NCBI RefSeq assembly: GCF_019578655.1
Contig: NC_063257.1
Location: 9,114,001-9,178,000 of the forward strand
DNA length: 64,000 nucleotides
Reading direction: 5' to 3'
DNA from: Ricinus communis
Taxonomy: Eukaryota; Streptophyta; Magnoliopsida; Malpighiales; Euphorbiaceae
This document shows positions 38,032 through 50,765 of the stretch, in pieces. The notes under the pieces were generated by a model. That model did no database searches and was not told where the DNA came from. It saw nothing but the letters and a program-made list of their open reading frames with translations. The position numbers and the translations under genes were made by a program. How positions within the stretch are numbered: the first letter of the stretch is position 1; each line of letters starts with the position of its first letter.

Positions 38032-38734
38032 AGTTGTTTGTCTGTGTGCTCTAGATGCACAAAGAGCTCTATTTTATAGTCATAAAATGTTTATTTTAAT
38101 GTTTGTGTGTTTAGCTGTTCTAATAAAAGAATTATCTTAATGATTTATGTCACTGGTACTCATGGTAAATATTTTTATCTTTTAGTGTATATAAGTTTTA
38201 TTATTATTACAATTTTTATAAATTATTAAACCCACTATGAATAATATGATTTATATATATATCTTTATTAATAAAAATTTATAAAAGATATATAATACCT
38301 TCCAACTTAGTTCAAATATAAAAAATGTATATTTTTCGAAGTGAGAAGTTTTGGATTTAAAAGAAAGTTAATTGTCAAAAGTTGTATTAAGGAAGAATTA
38401 CTTTTCAATTTGGGTGCCATATTTTTAATAGCACCAAGCTTATGAAAATAAAAAGAATGGATTTATAGGAAATATATAACTCAATTATGGTGATAGTTTT
38501 CTTATAGAGTGATTTTAAATATTAAGGTAAGCCCCCTATCCTTTAGAATTCACCAAACCTGTTGTACTCATTTTTGTTGCTGCTTTGAACCCACATCCAC
38601 ATGTAGCACGAATCATTGCTTGCCCGCGGCACAAAAATAGTTTCAAAAGGTGTTTTTTAAAAGTAGGGTATGAATCATTAACTTTAGGAGTGACTAAAAT
38701 CTTTAAAAAAAAAAAAATGAAAAGTGAATTAATT

Positions 38735-39060
38735 CCTGTTCAATTCGGTTTGGTTATTTTTTTTTTTAGAAAAATCGACTTATTTGATTTAAATTTTTTT
38801 AAAAATTAAAATTATTTCGGTTCAGTTTGGTTCTATACTAAAAAAATTTGATATAATTGAAATAATCGATTTTTTTAATTATTTGCTAAAATTTATTTGA
38901 TTTTTAATATGAGATTTAATTTTTAAAAATTATTATAAATTTGGTTCGATTATTGTGATTTACTCTTCTATTCAATTCGGTTTGATTCATATTTATATGC
39001 AATTTAATTTATTTTTAAAATTTGATTCGATTCAAATTTGGTTTTGAACCGAACCCATTG
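38735..39060. repeat. AACCGG-rich interspersed repeat, copy 1
   Basis: It starts with CAATTCGGTTTGG and ends with GAACCGAACCC, so the ends are partly complementary. The interior is T-rich with further GGTTCAGTTTGG-like words. Such blocks are common in dicot intergenic DNA; the class is not determined. Confidence 0.45.
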
Positions 39061-40934
39061 TTTCCTCACTCTTTAGCTTTAATCCACGTGTTATAGTTTT
39101 AGAAGATACTTATAAACTTTGGCCTAATGCCTAATTTGACCCTTAACTTTCTTTTTCTTCTTTTCCTTCAAACACTTTTTTTCTAGAAACATTATAATTT
39201 CATTTTATAAATTAAAGAGTACAGAGCAAGGATTACTAAACCCAAATTAAAAGTCTAGTAATAAATACAAAATGACCAAAATAGATGTAGAATTTTTTAA
39301 TAGGATAAACATAAAACAACTAATTTATTAGCTAAAAAGAAATCTAAATCCACTGCAAATATAGAAATGCCATGAATTTTAGAGACTTTTGATTCATGGA
39401 TAAATTAAATATGTTTCAAAAATTATATCTAAATAAATGCTTTAATATTCATATATAAAATATCGATTACAAGCAGAATTTTATATGTAGAATATATTAT
39501 GAGCTATAGATTCACTAAAAGAATCGAAACTAATTCTCATCTTAAGCAAGTGATTCGTAACTTAACTATATTTCACTTTTTTTTTCACTTAGTCTCCAGT
39601 GAATATGACCGTTAGCAAATAACAATCAAATTACACAGTACTATTAATAAATTTTAATGTGGTGTATAATAGCTATTGTTCTTTCAACAACTACATCGGC
39701 ACTTGCTGGGTCATATTCATAGAATATCAAAATGACAAAAAATAAACTACAAATTCTAAAATGAAAATATATTAAATCACAAGATAATTTAATATATTTA
39801 AAAAAAAATTAAAAATGCACACAATTTATAAGTGATACAATGCAATCAATTAAATGACTAGTTGTTATTATTTTAATATTAATTAAACCGAATTCCAATT
39901 GAATTATCAAATATACTGGATAATACCCTTGTGAGACTAAAATTTGGAAGAAAATCTAGAAGAGAAAGCTTAGGTCCCTTCAATCACTTTTATTGTACAT
40001 ATTTTAGAACATTTAGACTATCAACCTTAATGAAAAAAAGGGAATGATTGACTAAAAAATGGTCGGCAATAGTCTAGAATTCCTCACATCCTGTGAGATC
40101 GTGCCACGCAGCAGAATAAGCAAAGGTCTTATATATTAATCAACTTGTCCCATAGATATCCACATCAATCTCAAGAATAAATGTTGATTAGTTCATTAAC
40201 TAACTGAGAGATTAAGCTATTGATTGCTTTTTGCCTCCTCTCAAATCCTCAAAATTCTCTCAAGCAACCATACTTAAATCTCTATATCTCAACTATACCA
40301 ACTGCATCCTCTCAAAAGCTTATAGTTAGTTTAAATATATTTGCATTTGCTCACCTCTATTTTAATATGTCAACTTTCTACTTCTCTAGATATTGGTTCA
40401 GACAGACTTAATGTATCCGTCATTTATAAACAAATTAAATGATATCGTCTATTATCGAGGACCGACCAATATAAATATAATAATTAATAAATAATGTAGT
40501 AACTAATAGATAATATAACATTTTATTATATAATTAATTTTATTTATAAATAATATAATAAATTAAGTCTATTTAAAAATTACTCATCACTATTTTTTCT
40601 CATCCCTTTTTATTATTATTTCAATTACAATTAGGAGCTTGGAGTTGGATTAAAAAATCAGCCCCCGCCTGATTTCAGGAACGGGCACGTTCTTGATTGG
40701 CTGATCAACTTTGACCAATTTTTGTTTATTAATTTGCTCCTTCGTACGCACGTGTGTTGTTTTGATAAGTGAATTAAGATAATTATAACAATTAATTTCT
40801 TAAATTAAGTTGCTTGCATTTATTAATTATCAAATCAATAAACAAATATGCAGAAAAAAAAAAAAAAAAACAAGAATTGTGCATACAGTGGACTCTATGT
40901 CTATGGCCAAATCTGAGGTGCATGGTAACCACTC

Positions 40935-41390
40935 GATAAGGGCGAGTAATGATCGGTTTAATTCGGTTCGAGTCAATTCTTTGATTTTGTTTACTGAACC
41001 AAACTAGTACAGTTGAACCCAATCAAACTAGAAAAGTCCAACTCGTTTCGATTAATTGATTTGTACCTCTTTTTTTTTTCTTTATAAATTGTACTATAAA
41101 TAATTGTAGATAAATACATATATAAAAATATCTTTGTTCAAAAATGATAAAAAAAAAGTTTAAATATATAAATAAATATATTCTTAGGGTTAACTAAATT
41201 GTTTTTTTTTTATACAAGTAAATACATAAAAAAAACGTTTTAAATATTTATTAATATTTCAGTCGATCAACTAACTGAAATTTTTAAATAGAAATTGAAT
41301 CAAACAGAAATATTATTCCCAACAACAGTTTAAAAATAACCGACTAAACCAAACCGGTCATTTCGGTTTCGGTTCAGTTTTGCTCACCCC
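40935..41390. repeat. AACCGG-rich interspersed repeat, copy 2
   Basis: The left end is AAGGGCGAGTAATGATCGG. The right end, read on the minus strand, is AGGGGTGAGCAAAACTGAAC. Both begin with an (A)GGG[CT]GAG[CT] start and then enter CGGTT words, which suggests imperfect terminal inverted repeats. I found no convincing target duplication. Confidence 0.4.
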
Positions 41391-42316
41391 TACATACTTG
41401 GTAAATATTTATTTGGCCTGCAATCATGACACTGGAAATGTTTACCACATTGAACATTCTTCAGGATTAAGTTTGTATTACTTTGGCAAAGCCAATCCCA
41501 CCCTTCTTTAGATCTTCACATATAACTTTCCCTTTATAGACAAATCTAATCTGATGCATCTACAAGTTTTCCAAATATATAATGTAATCACATAGTATAT
41601 CTGAGCAAAAGAGATTAATGTCCACCTATGTTTTTAATCTGCAATCCATAAATCAATGACAAGTTGCCTTGAAGTACTCAGCTTATTATAATCACCTGTT
41701 CTATCATACTGTAGCTATGACTTTCCATGTTGCATGTTGTTGTGCTCAATTCAGAGTCTGCCTCACTCTACATAGACCTGAGCCAACGATGAGTTACCTT
41801 TCCTAAGATAATTCTGTTCTCTATACCTGAAGATCTACCAAGCTAAAACCAGTCATCAAGTTGTCTGTAGGAAAGTGAATCCTATAAATCTTAATACATT
41901 GCAGAGCTCGTGTTTGTCAGCAGTGCATAACTTAACTGTCAATATTGTACCAAAATTTACCAGAGAGCACAAATCAGTAGACATTTGTGCTGCTTATTGC
42001 TCTCAGGCAAGCAAGGAAGCAATTTTTGCATTAAGAGATTCCCTCTTACCTAAGTTTGATAACCATAAACTCTTAATAGCTCAATTCAAGCCATAAAGTA
42101 TAAGAAACACAAGTTTTTTCATCAGTACCCAAATGTAGGTCCAAGAATAGGTACATTACTACATTTGCATTCCTATAAAGCACTTTGCCCTTCAATTGAA
42201 GTATAAAATAGCTATGTAATTCCAACAATTCCTAACTTCTGCAAGATGTTACAGCTAGCATAACTGAGTAAGAGTATCCACCTGAAATGTTAATTTCTTT
42301 TTTTCTGAACTTCAAA

Positions 42317-44266
42317 TCACTGGTAATATTCAGGCTTCAAGACGCCAACATAAGGCAAATTCCTATATAGTTCAGCAAAGTCCATTCCGTAACCCACAAC
42401 AAAGTAATCTGGGCACTGCAAAAGGAAAATAAAGGAAAAGAATAACTAATAATTAAGGAAAAAAAACTCCATTCAATTTCCAATATGTCACAGGTAATCT
42501 TTGCTTATGGTGAAGGTAGGAAGCTAAAAGTAACATCAATTCACAACCAAAATAAAAAAATCTTGTTGGAATGCACCCGCAATAATGAAATACCTTTAGT
42601 GGTATAGTGGTAGACGGTTTCCAAGGAAATAAGTTGTCAAAAGAAAGTAACGAGCCTATGAGTCTGATCATTTATCTCTAGATCAGGGTCTAGGAAAGTA
42701 TAGCTTTGTAAATGGTACAAACAAGTTATCCACTTCTACCAAAGCAGAGCAGATATATTTACAACTAAAATATTTCCACAAATTGGGATGAAATTTGATA
42801 TTGAAAATTGAAAACAGTGGTTTGTGCAAAGTGAATTCCCATAATATAATATAATCGGGAAGACATTTGTTAAAATGAAGGACAATTGAGTAAAATACTC
42901 TTGTGACATACTTCTAAAAATGCAGTAAAGAGCTTGATAAAGCAACAAGCACCATAGAACATACATTTTAAAACCATTCATGAAAATCAAGAAAGACCAA
43001 TAAACATGGCAATTCTATGCTCCTTAGGTAGTAAATTAGAATGGACTGTTCAATATCAAATAGCAATGGACATTGTTAATTACCAGGTTGAGGAGTTGCA
43101 ATTACATGACAAGGGAGTAGTAGTTAGCTAGTCACTCATTGATTGAATGTGAGCTTTAATTCTAGTAAATTCCAAATCACAAAGAGAAATAACAATGCAA
43201 AATTAGGTTAGAGAAGTTTCCGGATATCTGTCAAGGTATGCATAATCATAAGCTTTTTGTGCACGCAAATGGAGAGGGAAAGCATACCTCAAACCCTCTA
43301 TAGTATTTTCCATCACCCAGTAGTTGAAAATGAACTTTCCTTCTAGCTGGCTTGTCAAGAAAAGTGCAAACCGATACAGAACTTGCTCCTTTGGATTCCA
43401 AGTGTGAAATGAGGCTAGATAAAGTGCTTCCTGTATCCACAATGTCTTCAACCTAATACAACCTCATCAGCAATCATATATCATCAAAAAACATAACAAC
43501 ACTCCAAAAGCAGTAACAATCAAAATAATAAAAAGGTACATTAAAAAATTTTAAACAGAAATAAGACTTGATTTTAGACAATACAAACTGTTGGCAGAAT
43601 CTTAGGGTGTGTTGGGACTACTGTTGGGTGTTGAAAGAAAGAAGTTTGAAATTTTTTAATTTAATATAAATTTTTTTAAAATTTTTTATAATCTTGCTGT
43701 TATCAAAGATGCACGAAAATTTACCTTCGTTTTGGAAAAATTATATTCAAAACTCAAAAAATAGTATAAAGTAAAAATTGATGTTGGAAAAGCCTTAATC
43801 TTTTAGCTTTTAGCCTTAATCACCACCTCTAATTACAACACTATCCTTAAATTAGTATTCTTTTTCCATTGCCATGTCAAACCAAAGCATGAATTCCAAC
43901 ACAAATTTTATCAATTAAATTACAAGAATCTGAAGCAAAAATGGCCAAAAGGTAAGTGGGTATTACCAGAATGACGTGTTTGGCGTTCACATCGAGCTTT
44001 AAGTCCATGGAAATGGAAGGGGAACCGGAGGACTCGGTGCCAGAACCGTAGGATTCGGCGCGAACGAAATCAACGGAGACAGGCAACTGAATTTGCCTGA
44101 CTAAGTCAGCCAGGAACAAGAAAGCGCCAGTAGCTACGCCAACTATGATAGGGGGAGGTGAAATGGAAGCAAAATCGTTAGAGATTTGAGAGGCAAGTTC
44201 TGTCACTCTTTTTGAGATTTGGAACTTCGTCCATAGCACTTTCTCTATGTGCGAGTCCATTGCCAT
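42317..44266 (-). CDS. HGPT: Hypoxanthine-guanine phosphoribosyltransferase
   Basis: Three exons from high to low: 43967-44266, 43288-43452, 42317-42415; GT-AG, 187 residues. The PRPP-binding loop [10 protein letters not shown] begins exon 2 (residues 101-110), the hydrophobic beta-strand before it is KHVILV, and exon 3 has the [21 protein letters not shown] segment that shapes the purine pocket. The enzyme converts hypoxanthine or guanine plus PRPP to IMP or GMP in purine salvage. There is no targeting peptide, so it is probably cytosolic. A second ATG at 44258-44260 (MDSHIEK) could also be the start. The Arabidopsis orthologue is At1g71750, in the same syntenic block as PDE338, PER12 and PAB5. 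Confidence 0.92.
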
Positions 44267-45630
44267 TCACACAGAGACAGAGCGCTAAGGACTGTAACTA
44301 TCACAACACACCCCTCGAGCAAATGGCCTTCTGTCGAAGGGTTTATATGCATAGGTACATGCTTAGACCTGCCGGTTCCAACTTTAAACTGGACCCAAAG
44401 CGAACGTATCAAATCCAAAACCCTCCAGCTTGTGATGGATTTAATTAAATTAGAGGGTGTGATTAATTTAATTTTTCTTAGAAAAGTTATAGTTTTCATA
44501 TTTTTTAATTTTAAAATTTAATTCCTTTCGCTATATAAACCAAAACCCAATTGGAATCCAATTGTAACAAACTTGAACTATAAACCGATCCTGAACCATT
44601 ATTAACTTTTTGACTATGAACTGCACTTTTTATATGCGAACCGGTTTAACCTTTTCCATAAACCTTAAACTGATGGTCCAAAACCGGTCCCATACTGATT
44701 CAAGCCTATGCCTAGGTCTAGGTATGTTAGTGGCTTGGGCTTATACAATAATAAGGTTAGGTTCATATATATATATATATATATAATGCTCAAGACTGGA
44801 ATGTATCTAAAGCAATAATTGTATTTATTATTTGAATGTCTAAATGTTAACCATTCATAGATTGTGGTTTTCTATTAGTATGAAAGCTTTCAAATCTAGA
44901 AAATCTTACTCAACATCGTATAGATAAGATGACAAAGCTCACATTATAACTCTTAAAAAAATGTTTTACTATTTGTATTAATAAAAAGAATATAAAAGAA
45001 TATTTAATTTAATTTGAAAGCTTCCAAAAATAATAATTCACAGTCATCAATCTACATGAATAATCTTCTAAATAATGTTCCCCTGATAGATAAGTACTCA
45101 CAATCATAAACCTACACAAATAATCTGTCTTAAAATAAATAAATAAATAAATAATATGGGAATAAATATGAGTTTCTTTTAATTGCTTAATTATGGAATA
45201 TATAAGGGTAGCAGTAAATTAAATGTAGTTTAAGAAATACAGGGACCGAATAGTAATAGAACAGATCTTAGGGTGTCAAATAAAAAGGAACGTTAACATC
45301 TAATAAAAATTTAATGGTAAAATTAGATGGAAAGTTTTAGTTAGAATTGTTAAATTGAGAAGAAATTTAGTGTGATAAAACAAATACAGGGATGCGTTTG
45401 TGACAATGGCTTAAAGTACAGGAGTCAAATAGTAATTAACCCTCTGAAGAAAGTGAGAGCAAGCGTCTATTTATTGGATTTAACAAAGCTCAAATAGTAT
45501 CAATCCAAAATTATTGGCGCCAAAATCCCTAAAACTTAAAAAGAAAAATCCTCAAAAAATCAAAACAAAAACCTCTCAAGGCGAATCGAATCAACCCAAT
45601 CGAAACAAGAACAACACTCAGTTGCAGAAA
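44267..45630. other. Divergent intergenic region
   Basis: Between HGPRT (-) and the MRNIP-domain gene (+). It contains an ACCGGTTT-rich block (about 44560-44700) like the other AACCGG repeats, an (AT)n run at 44766-44785 and an (AATA)n run near 45140. Confidence 0.5.
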
Positions 45631-46905
45631 ATGTCATCTACAGTATTCATCGCTGTTCAATGCTGCCAGTGCTCAACAATGCAGGCAATCTTCTTCTTCT
45701 CTCTCCGGCATGTCTAGAATCAACTAAATTAAAAAAAGGGGGATTTTATTTTTTACTTCTATTTTTACAGGTGAAGCAGAGGAAGAAAAGCAATAATAAG
45801 TGGACATGTGCAGTGTGCAACCAGAAGCAATCTGTAATAAAAGTGTTTGCTCAGGGTTTTGTGGCTAAAGACCTCCGCAAGTTCGTTCAATCTTTCAACT
45901 TGTCCCGCAGCTTCTCCGAAAATCTCGGACAACTTGAAACCCTAAATTCTTTTACTCCATTATCCTCTGAGGATTGCCAGCGGAAAAGGCGCTCTGATTG
46001 GAGCGAGTATCTTGATCATGAAGGTGATGCAAACAACGACAAGTTTAAACAACAAAATCAAGAAGAAGAAGGTATATGATGATCTAGTTTGGGAAAATTT
46101 CTCATTTTCTGATGGAGATTATGGTGTATAATTGTTTTCTTTTTAATTTTATTCTGAGTGCAGCAGATGATTTTGGGCCAAAGATTGTGACAGAGTTAAC
46201 AAAAGAGATGTTTAAGAAACCTAAGTTGAATTATGATAGTTGGTTTGATAGTAATAACTCGTACAAAGCTGTCTTCTCAAAGATGAACACTACCAACCAG
46301 CACCTCTTATCTCAAGGTAATTCAATAATTTCCGAGGAAATAACTTGATAGGAGCTAAATGCAACTTTTGCAGAATGTGCACTACTTGCTAATAGCTTCT
46401 TCCTAAATTCTTTATGTGGTTGCTTGAAACATTCTGAAATTGCTTGATGCAGTAGGTTGTTTATTTAAGATAATGCAAAATATGTTTACTTAGAATCACT
46501 AAAGTTTATACGTCCACAACTTAAAGTTCAGTGTCTTAACTTAAAAATTGAGTCCTCAAGATTAAGGTTGCCTTTTTCCTTTGCAACCCTTACTACACAT
46601 TTAATTCAGGCATGTCTTGAAATGCAGGGAAAGAAGGAAAGAAAAATGTCTTTGCAAAGGTCACTAGCACTTCAAAATGGAGTGATTGCACGACAGGAAA
46701 ATATAAGGAGCAGAGGACAGTGCAACCAACATTAGCAACAAAGGCTTCTAAATGGAATGCGTACATCACCCATGATGACAATGACATGGGTGTGCGAAGT
46801 GGGATAAATTTTCCAGATGATATGGGTCCATGCAGCCACCATGTTTGGGAGTCCATATCGGATGATCAGAAGGTAAAAGATGATATTCATCCAGACTTCA
46901 TGTAA
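45631..46905 (+). CDS. MRN complex-interacting protein (MRNIP) domain protein
   Basis: Four exons: 45631-45684, 45771-46071, 46164-46316, 46628-46905; 261 residues. The N-terminal domain has two CxxC pairs (QCCQCSTMQ, then WTCAVCNQKQS) with the spacing of the MRNIP domain. In animals this protein helps the MRE11-RAD50-NBS1 complex in DNA-damage signalling. Short W-centred repeats follow (SDWSEYLDHE, SKWSDC, SKWNAYITHDD), a pattern I also recall in the animal protein. I start at 45631 because the family begins a few residues before the first Cys pair; the upstream in-frame ATG at 45514 adds a Lys-rich stretch. The first intron needs a GC donor (CAG|GCAATC) to give the conserved join STMQ-VKQRKK. 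A GT donor downstream would insert eight hydrophobic residues. The plant role is not known to me. Confidence 0.75.
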
Positions 46906-47570
46906 ACCTCTAAAATCAGATTAATTTTTCTTGTACATGAATGCTATCTCCCCTTCTATTGATCATGTCCGATTTTGCATTGTGCCCCCCACTCTGAACC
47001 TACTACTTTGCGATACCAGGCCTGCTCCTCTTTAGAATCGGTGCTGTAGTATTGTATATCATGATGCTAAATGAGCAGAATACTATGAGAAACAAAATAA
47101 ATAACTAAAGGCATCCAGAACTCGGTTTTGGATATGTTAATTCATGATAAGTTTGCAAGTGTGTATCAATTAAATTATCATGTATATAAGAGAATCGAAA
47201 TTCCAAGTTTTTCATTAAGGGAGCCTTGTTGACTTCTGACCTAAATGTTCTAGACACTTAGAGATAAAGGACGCATCACCAGATATGAGTAAATATAATG
47301 TCGGATGTGTATAGAGCAATAACCAGAAAAATTCCAAAGATAACCAAAACTATGACAATGTCAAATAGGAACAGAAAAATCTAAAGAACCAAATAAAAGA
47401 ATTCTAAAAGTCTCCAATCTTTTAAACCCACTGTTCTAGATCAAAAAACTAAAATAGCCGACAAAATTGATTCTAGAAAATTAGTTTAGGAGAATAGCCC
47501 CAAATCAATGCTCATCAGGCCCTGTAATAGATGGGCCCAAATAATACCAACCACGAAAGTAAGGTGCACT
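46906..47570. other. Convergent 3' region
   Basis: Between the MRNIP-domain gene (+) and the PABP gene (-). It should hold both 3' UTRs; nothing else is recognised. Confidence 0.5.
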
Positions 47571-50500
47571 TCATTCATTCAGCACCAATGAGCCAAGCTG
47601 GTCGCCAACATTAGCAGTAGCTTCTCGAAGAACTTGCATTGCTTCAGCCACCTTCTTTTTCAGAGAATCAGGAGACTCAATGAGATGTAGTACCTCTGTT
47701 TGATCCATCTCTAATAGCATCCCAGTCACCTTTGCCACGTGATCTGGCTGAAGCCTCTCCACAAGCGGATAAAGGTGATCACCCAGCATCTGAGTATAAC
47801 ACAACAGCAGATATGTTTCATCCGTGCATCAATAACTGCTATGTTTGCCATGCTAGTAGGAAAAGGAGTATTTTTACATTACATACCTCAGTCCGTTTCT
47901 CTGGGGTAGCAGAAGCCAATGCAGATGCAAGGGTTGAGATGGTAACTGGTGGCTGAACATCTACTGAAGCTCCTGAAACCTCAAAGGGCAATGGAACCAT
48001 GGGACCTGCTAGACCTTGTGGAACAACAGACGAATTCCCGCTGTTTCTTGCATTGCCAACGTATCTTAATCCTTGATTGTTGTTACGGTGAAGTAGCTGA
48101 AATTGGTACATGTACAAAATGCTTTATGGTACAGCTAATGAGAAAAAATGTCAGAACTTGTAACATATTTTCAAAATAAGGCACCTGCTGCTGCTGCTGC
48201 ATCTGTTGAGGGTTCCCCCCACGCCGCATCCCCATCCGTTGCCCAGGTTGACCCTGTCTTTGAAGGTGATATGGAAAGATAAAGTTTGGGCCAACAGCGG
48301 GGCGCATACTGGTCAAGATTTGCTGCTGGAAGCCATACCCTGCATGCTGAGGGGGCATCATACCAGGTGTCCCTTGACCAAAGTAAAGTTGCTGTGGTGC
48401 AAGCCTTGGTGCCCCTGCATTATAGCCAGGAATACCGGAAGGCAAAGGAGCCAGTGCACCAGGCGCTCGAACTAGGGCAAAATGGGCCTACATATAGATA
48501 CAATGTGCAGAAAATTCATTAGATTTCACAAGCAGAAAAACAGACATGTATGTAGCATATAAAGTAAAAAAAATGGAATACTCTACACCAAATTGGAAAG
48601 AGATTCTGTGTAATGTTTTCTACATAACTAGAAAAAATGTGCAATTGTAAAATAAACCTGTAGTCGAGCCTTTCTTTCTTCTTTGCGTTGGGCAATAGCA
48701 ACATAAAGAGGTTTCCTCCCAATCATCTTTCCATTCATTTCCTTCAGCTGAGCACCAATTCGTGATAGCAAATTATTACACAAGAAAGAATGTAAAAGTT
48801 GAGCTTAGAACTGATTTATAACTTTTTAAGTGAAAAAATAAATAGGAGAACAAGAGGAGAAATAAGAACTCACAGCTCTTGAAGCTTCCTCAGGGGTAGA
48901 GAAAGCAACAAAACCAGAGCCCTTACTCACACCTTGGTGATCAAGCATGACCTGAAAAATTATGTAGATATGAGAATACTCCAAAAGAAACTGATAACGA
49001 TAATAATGGCAATTACACAATAAATTCACTTAGATGTAAAGCAGACCTTGCATGATGTTATTGACCCAAATTCAGAAAACAATTCCTTCAGTTTCACATC
49101 ATTAATGTTGTCATCAAGATTTTTCAGATATAAATTTGCAGCCTTTAACCTTTCATATCTACTGTTTCTTTCCTGTTCGAACTTGGCTTTCAACTCTGCC
49201 TCCCGTTCTGATTTCCTTTGGGCCCTACCAACATACCAAGCTTTGTCATCATGGGCTGTGGTCCCATTCAGTTTCTCAACAGCGGCAGCAGCAGAATCTG
49301 GGTCCTGAAAGTTCACAAATCCAAATCCTCTAGACTTGCCAGTTTGATCCTTCATAACAAGTGCACTAGTTATGGTCCCGTAAACACCAAAAACTTTCTC
49401 AAGATCCTCATTGGTTATTGTCTCAGACAAGTTCTTAACATAAACATTAGTAAACTTTGGGGAACCATTTGTCCGAGTTCTCTCCTGTTGTCGTACAAAA
49501 AATCCAACATAAACTTGTTTATCATTTAAACACATGCCATCCAAGAAACTGATAGCTCTTTCTGCAGATTCCTCATTTTCAAACTGTACAAAACCATAAC
49601 CCTTAGATTGGCCATTGCTATCAACAGCTACCTTGCAAGAAAGGACTGTCCCAAAGGCAGCAAATGTCTCATGCAACAACTTGTTATCAAGAGTTGAGTC
49701 CAAGTTCTTAATAAAAACATTGCCATAGCCACTTTTTCTAATACTAGGATCTCGATGAGAAAACATAATCCTGATAGGTTTCCCATTCAAGGGAGTGAAA
49801 TTCAGAGCCTTCATAGCATTTGCAGCTGTAATTTACAATATAGATGGGTCAGCACTATAATTCACAGAAGAGAGAAAGTGATTACTAATCCAGTAGTAAA
49901 TTTAATCAACATGATCAAGTCCATAAAAGTGTGTGGTGTACATCTGTCATTCATCCAGAAAAATTTGAAAGAAAGATATATTTGAACAATAACATCCAAA
50001 CTCAGAATACCTTATAACAAAATTTTCTTAACATCTGCAGTTCCTTCAAACATCTTAATACCAGAAAGAGCAATCATTACATCATTCAAAAATATTAAAC
50101 AAAGACACAAATACTAACATTGAAAACACGCATTTAACTATTTAAACATTTTAAAAAATCAAATAAATAAGTTCAACTGCAATCTCATATATTCAGAATT
50201 AAGACAAAAAAAAAAAAAGAAAAAGGATTGGCACATACAAAACAGTCCTAAAAACAGACCAACGAAAATTTTAACACACTGACACTGAAATAATCAATAA
50301 CATAACTTCTCACAGATCAAGAATCAAACAACAACAAATATAACCATAGTTATCACGTTTACCACTAATATACAAAGAATTCAGCACATCATAAAAGCAT
50401 ATTAATCAAATCATGAGCAATCAAACAATTAAATGTTTTTTTTAAGAAAAAAAATTACCATCTTGAGGATTACTGAAATTCACGTAACCGTAACCAAGAG

Positions 50501-50765
50501 AAGATCGTTTCGTTTGATCTCTGCAAACCCTAACAGAAACAACTTGTGCTATTTGGCTAAAGAGATCATATAATTGTTCTTCATTCACATTCTGTTCCAG
50601 ATCCCCTACATATAATGATAAATTGGCAAACTGTCCACCCTCACCACTACCATTACCACCACCACTACCACCACCACTACCACCACCACCACCACCATTA
50701 GCAGCCACCGTCACAGTATCCACTGGTATCTCTGTTGTAGTAACTGCTGCTGCTGCTGCCGCCAT
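47571..50765 (-). CDS. Cytosolic poly(A)-binding protein
   Basis: Seven exons from high to low: 50459-50765, 49047-49825, 48874-48951, 48658-48747, 48185-48487, 47887-48096, 47571-47789; 661 residues, the usual family length. An Ala/Gly-rich N-terminus (GGT-repeat coded) precedes four RRMs with RNP motifs (LYVGDL and GYGYVNF in RRM1, VFIKNL and GYGFVQF in RRM2, VYVKNL and GFGFVNF in RRM3, LYLKNL and GSGFVAF in RRM4). Then come a Pro/Gln/Met-rich linker and a C-terminal MLLE domain (from residue 590; KVTGMLLE). It binds mRNA poly(A) tails and, through MLLE, PAM2-containing partners, controlling translation and mRNA stability. By position it corresponds to Arabidopsis PAB5 (At1g71770), although sequence class among PAB2/4/5/8 was not resolved. 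The 5' leader is T/G-rich on the mRNA strand. Confidence 0.93.

Larger units (their letters stand above)
38032..42316. other. Intergenic region with two AACCGG-rich repeat copies
   Basis: AT-rich, with two repeats rich in TTCGGTTTGG/AACCGAACC words (about 38735-39060 and 40935-41390). From about 41400 the sequence is less AT-rich but shows no exon structure that I can support. Confidence 0.5.

Noticed and set aside
42595..42630. GTGGTATAGTGGTAGA resembling a tRNA-Gly A box
   Set aside because: No matching B box or acceptor stem downstream, so neither a tRNA gene nor a clear SINE.
48083..48522. Plus-strand ORFs across the PABP linker exons
   Set aside because: Antisense shadows of the Gln/Pro/Met-rich PABP linker.
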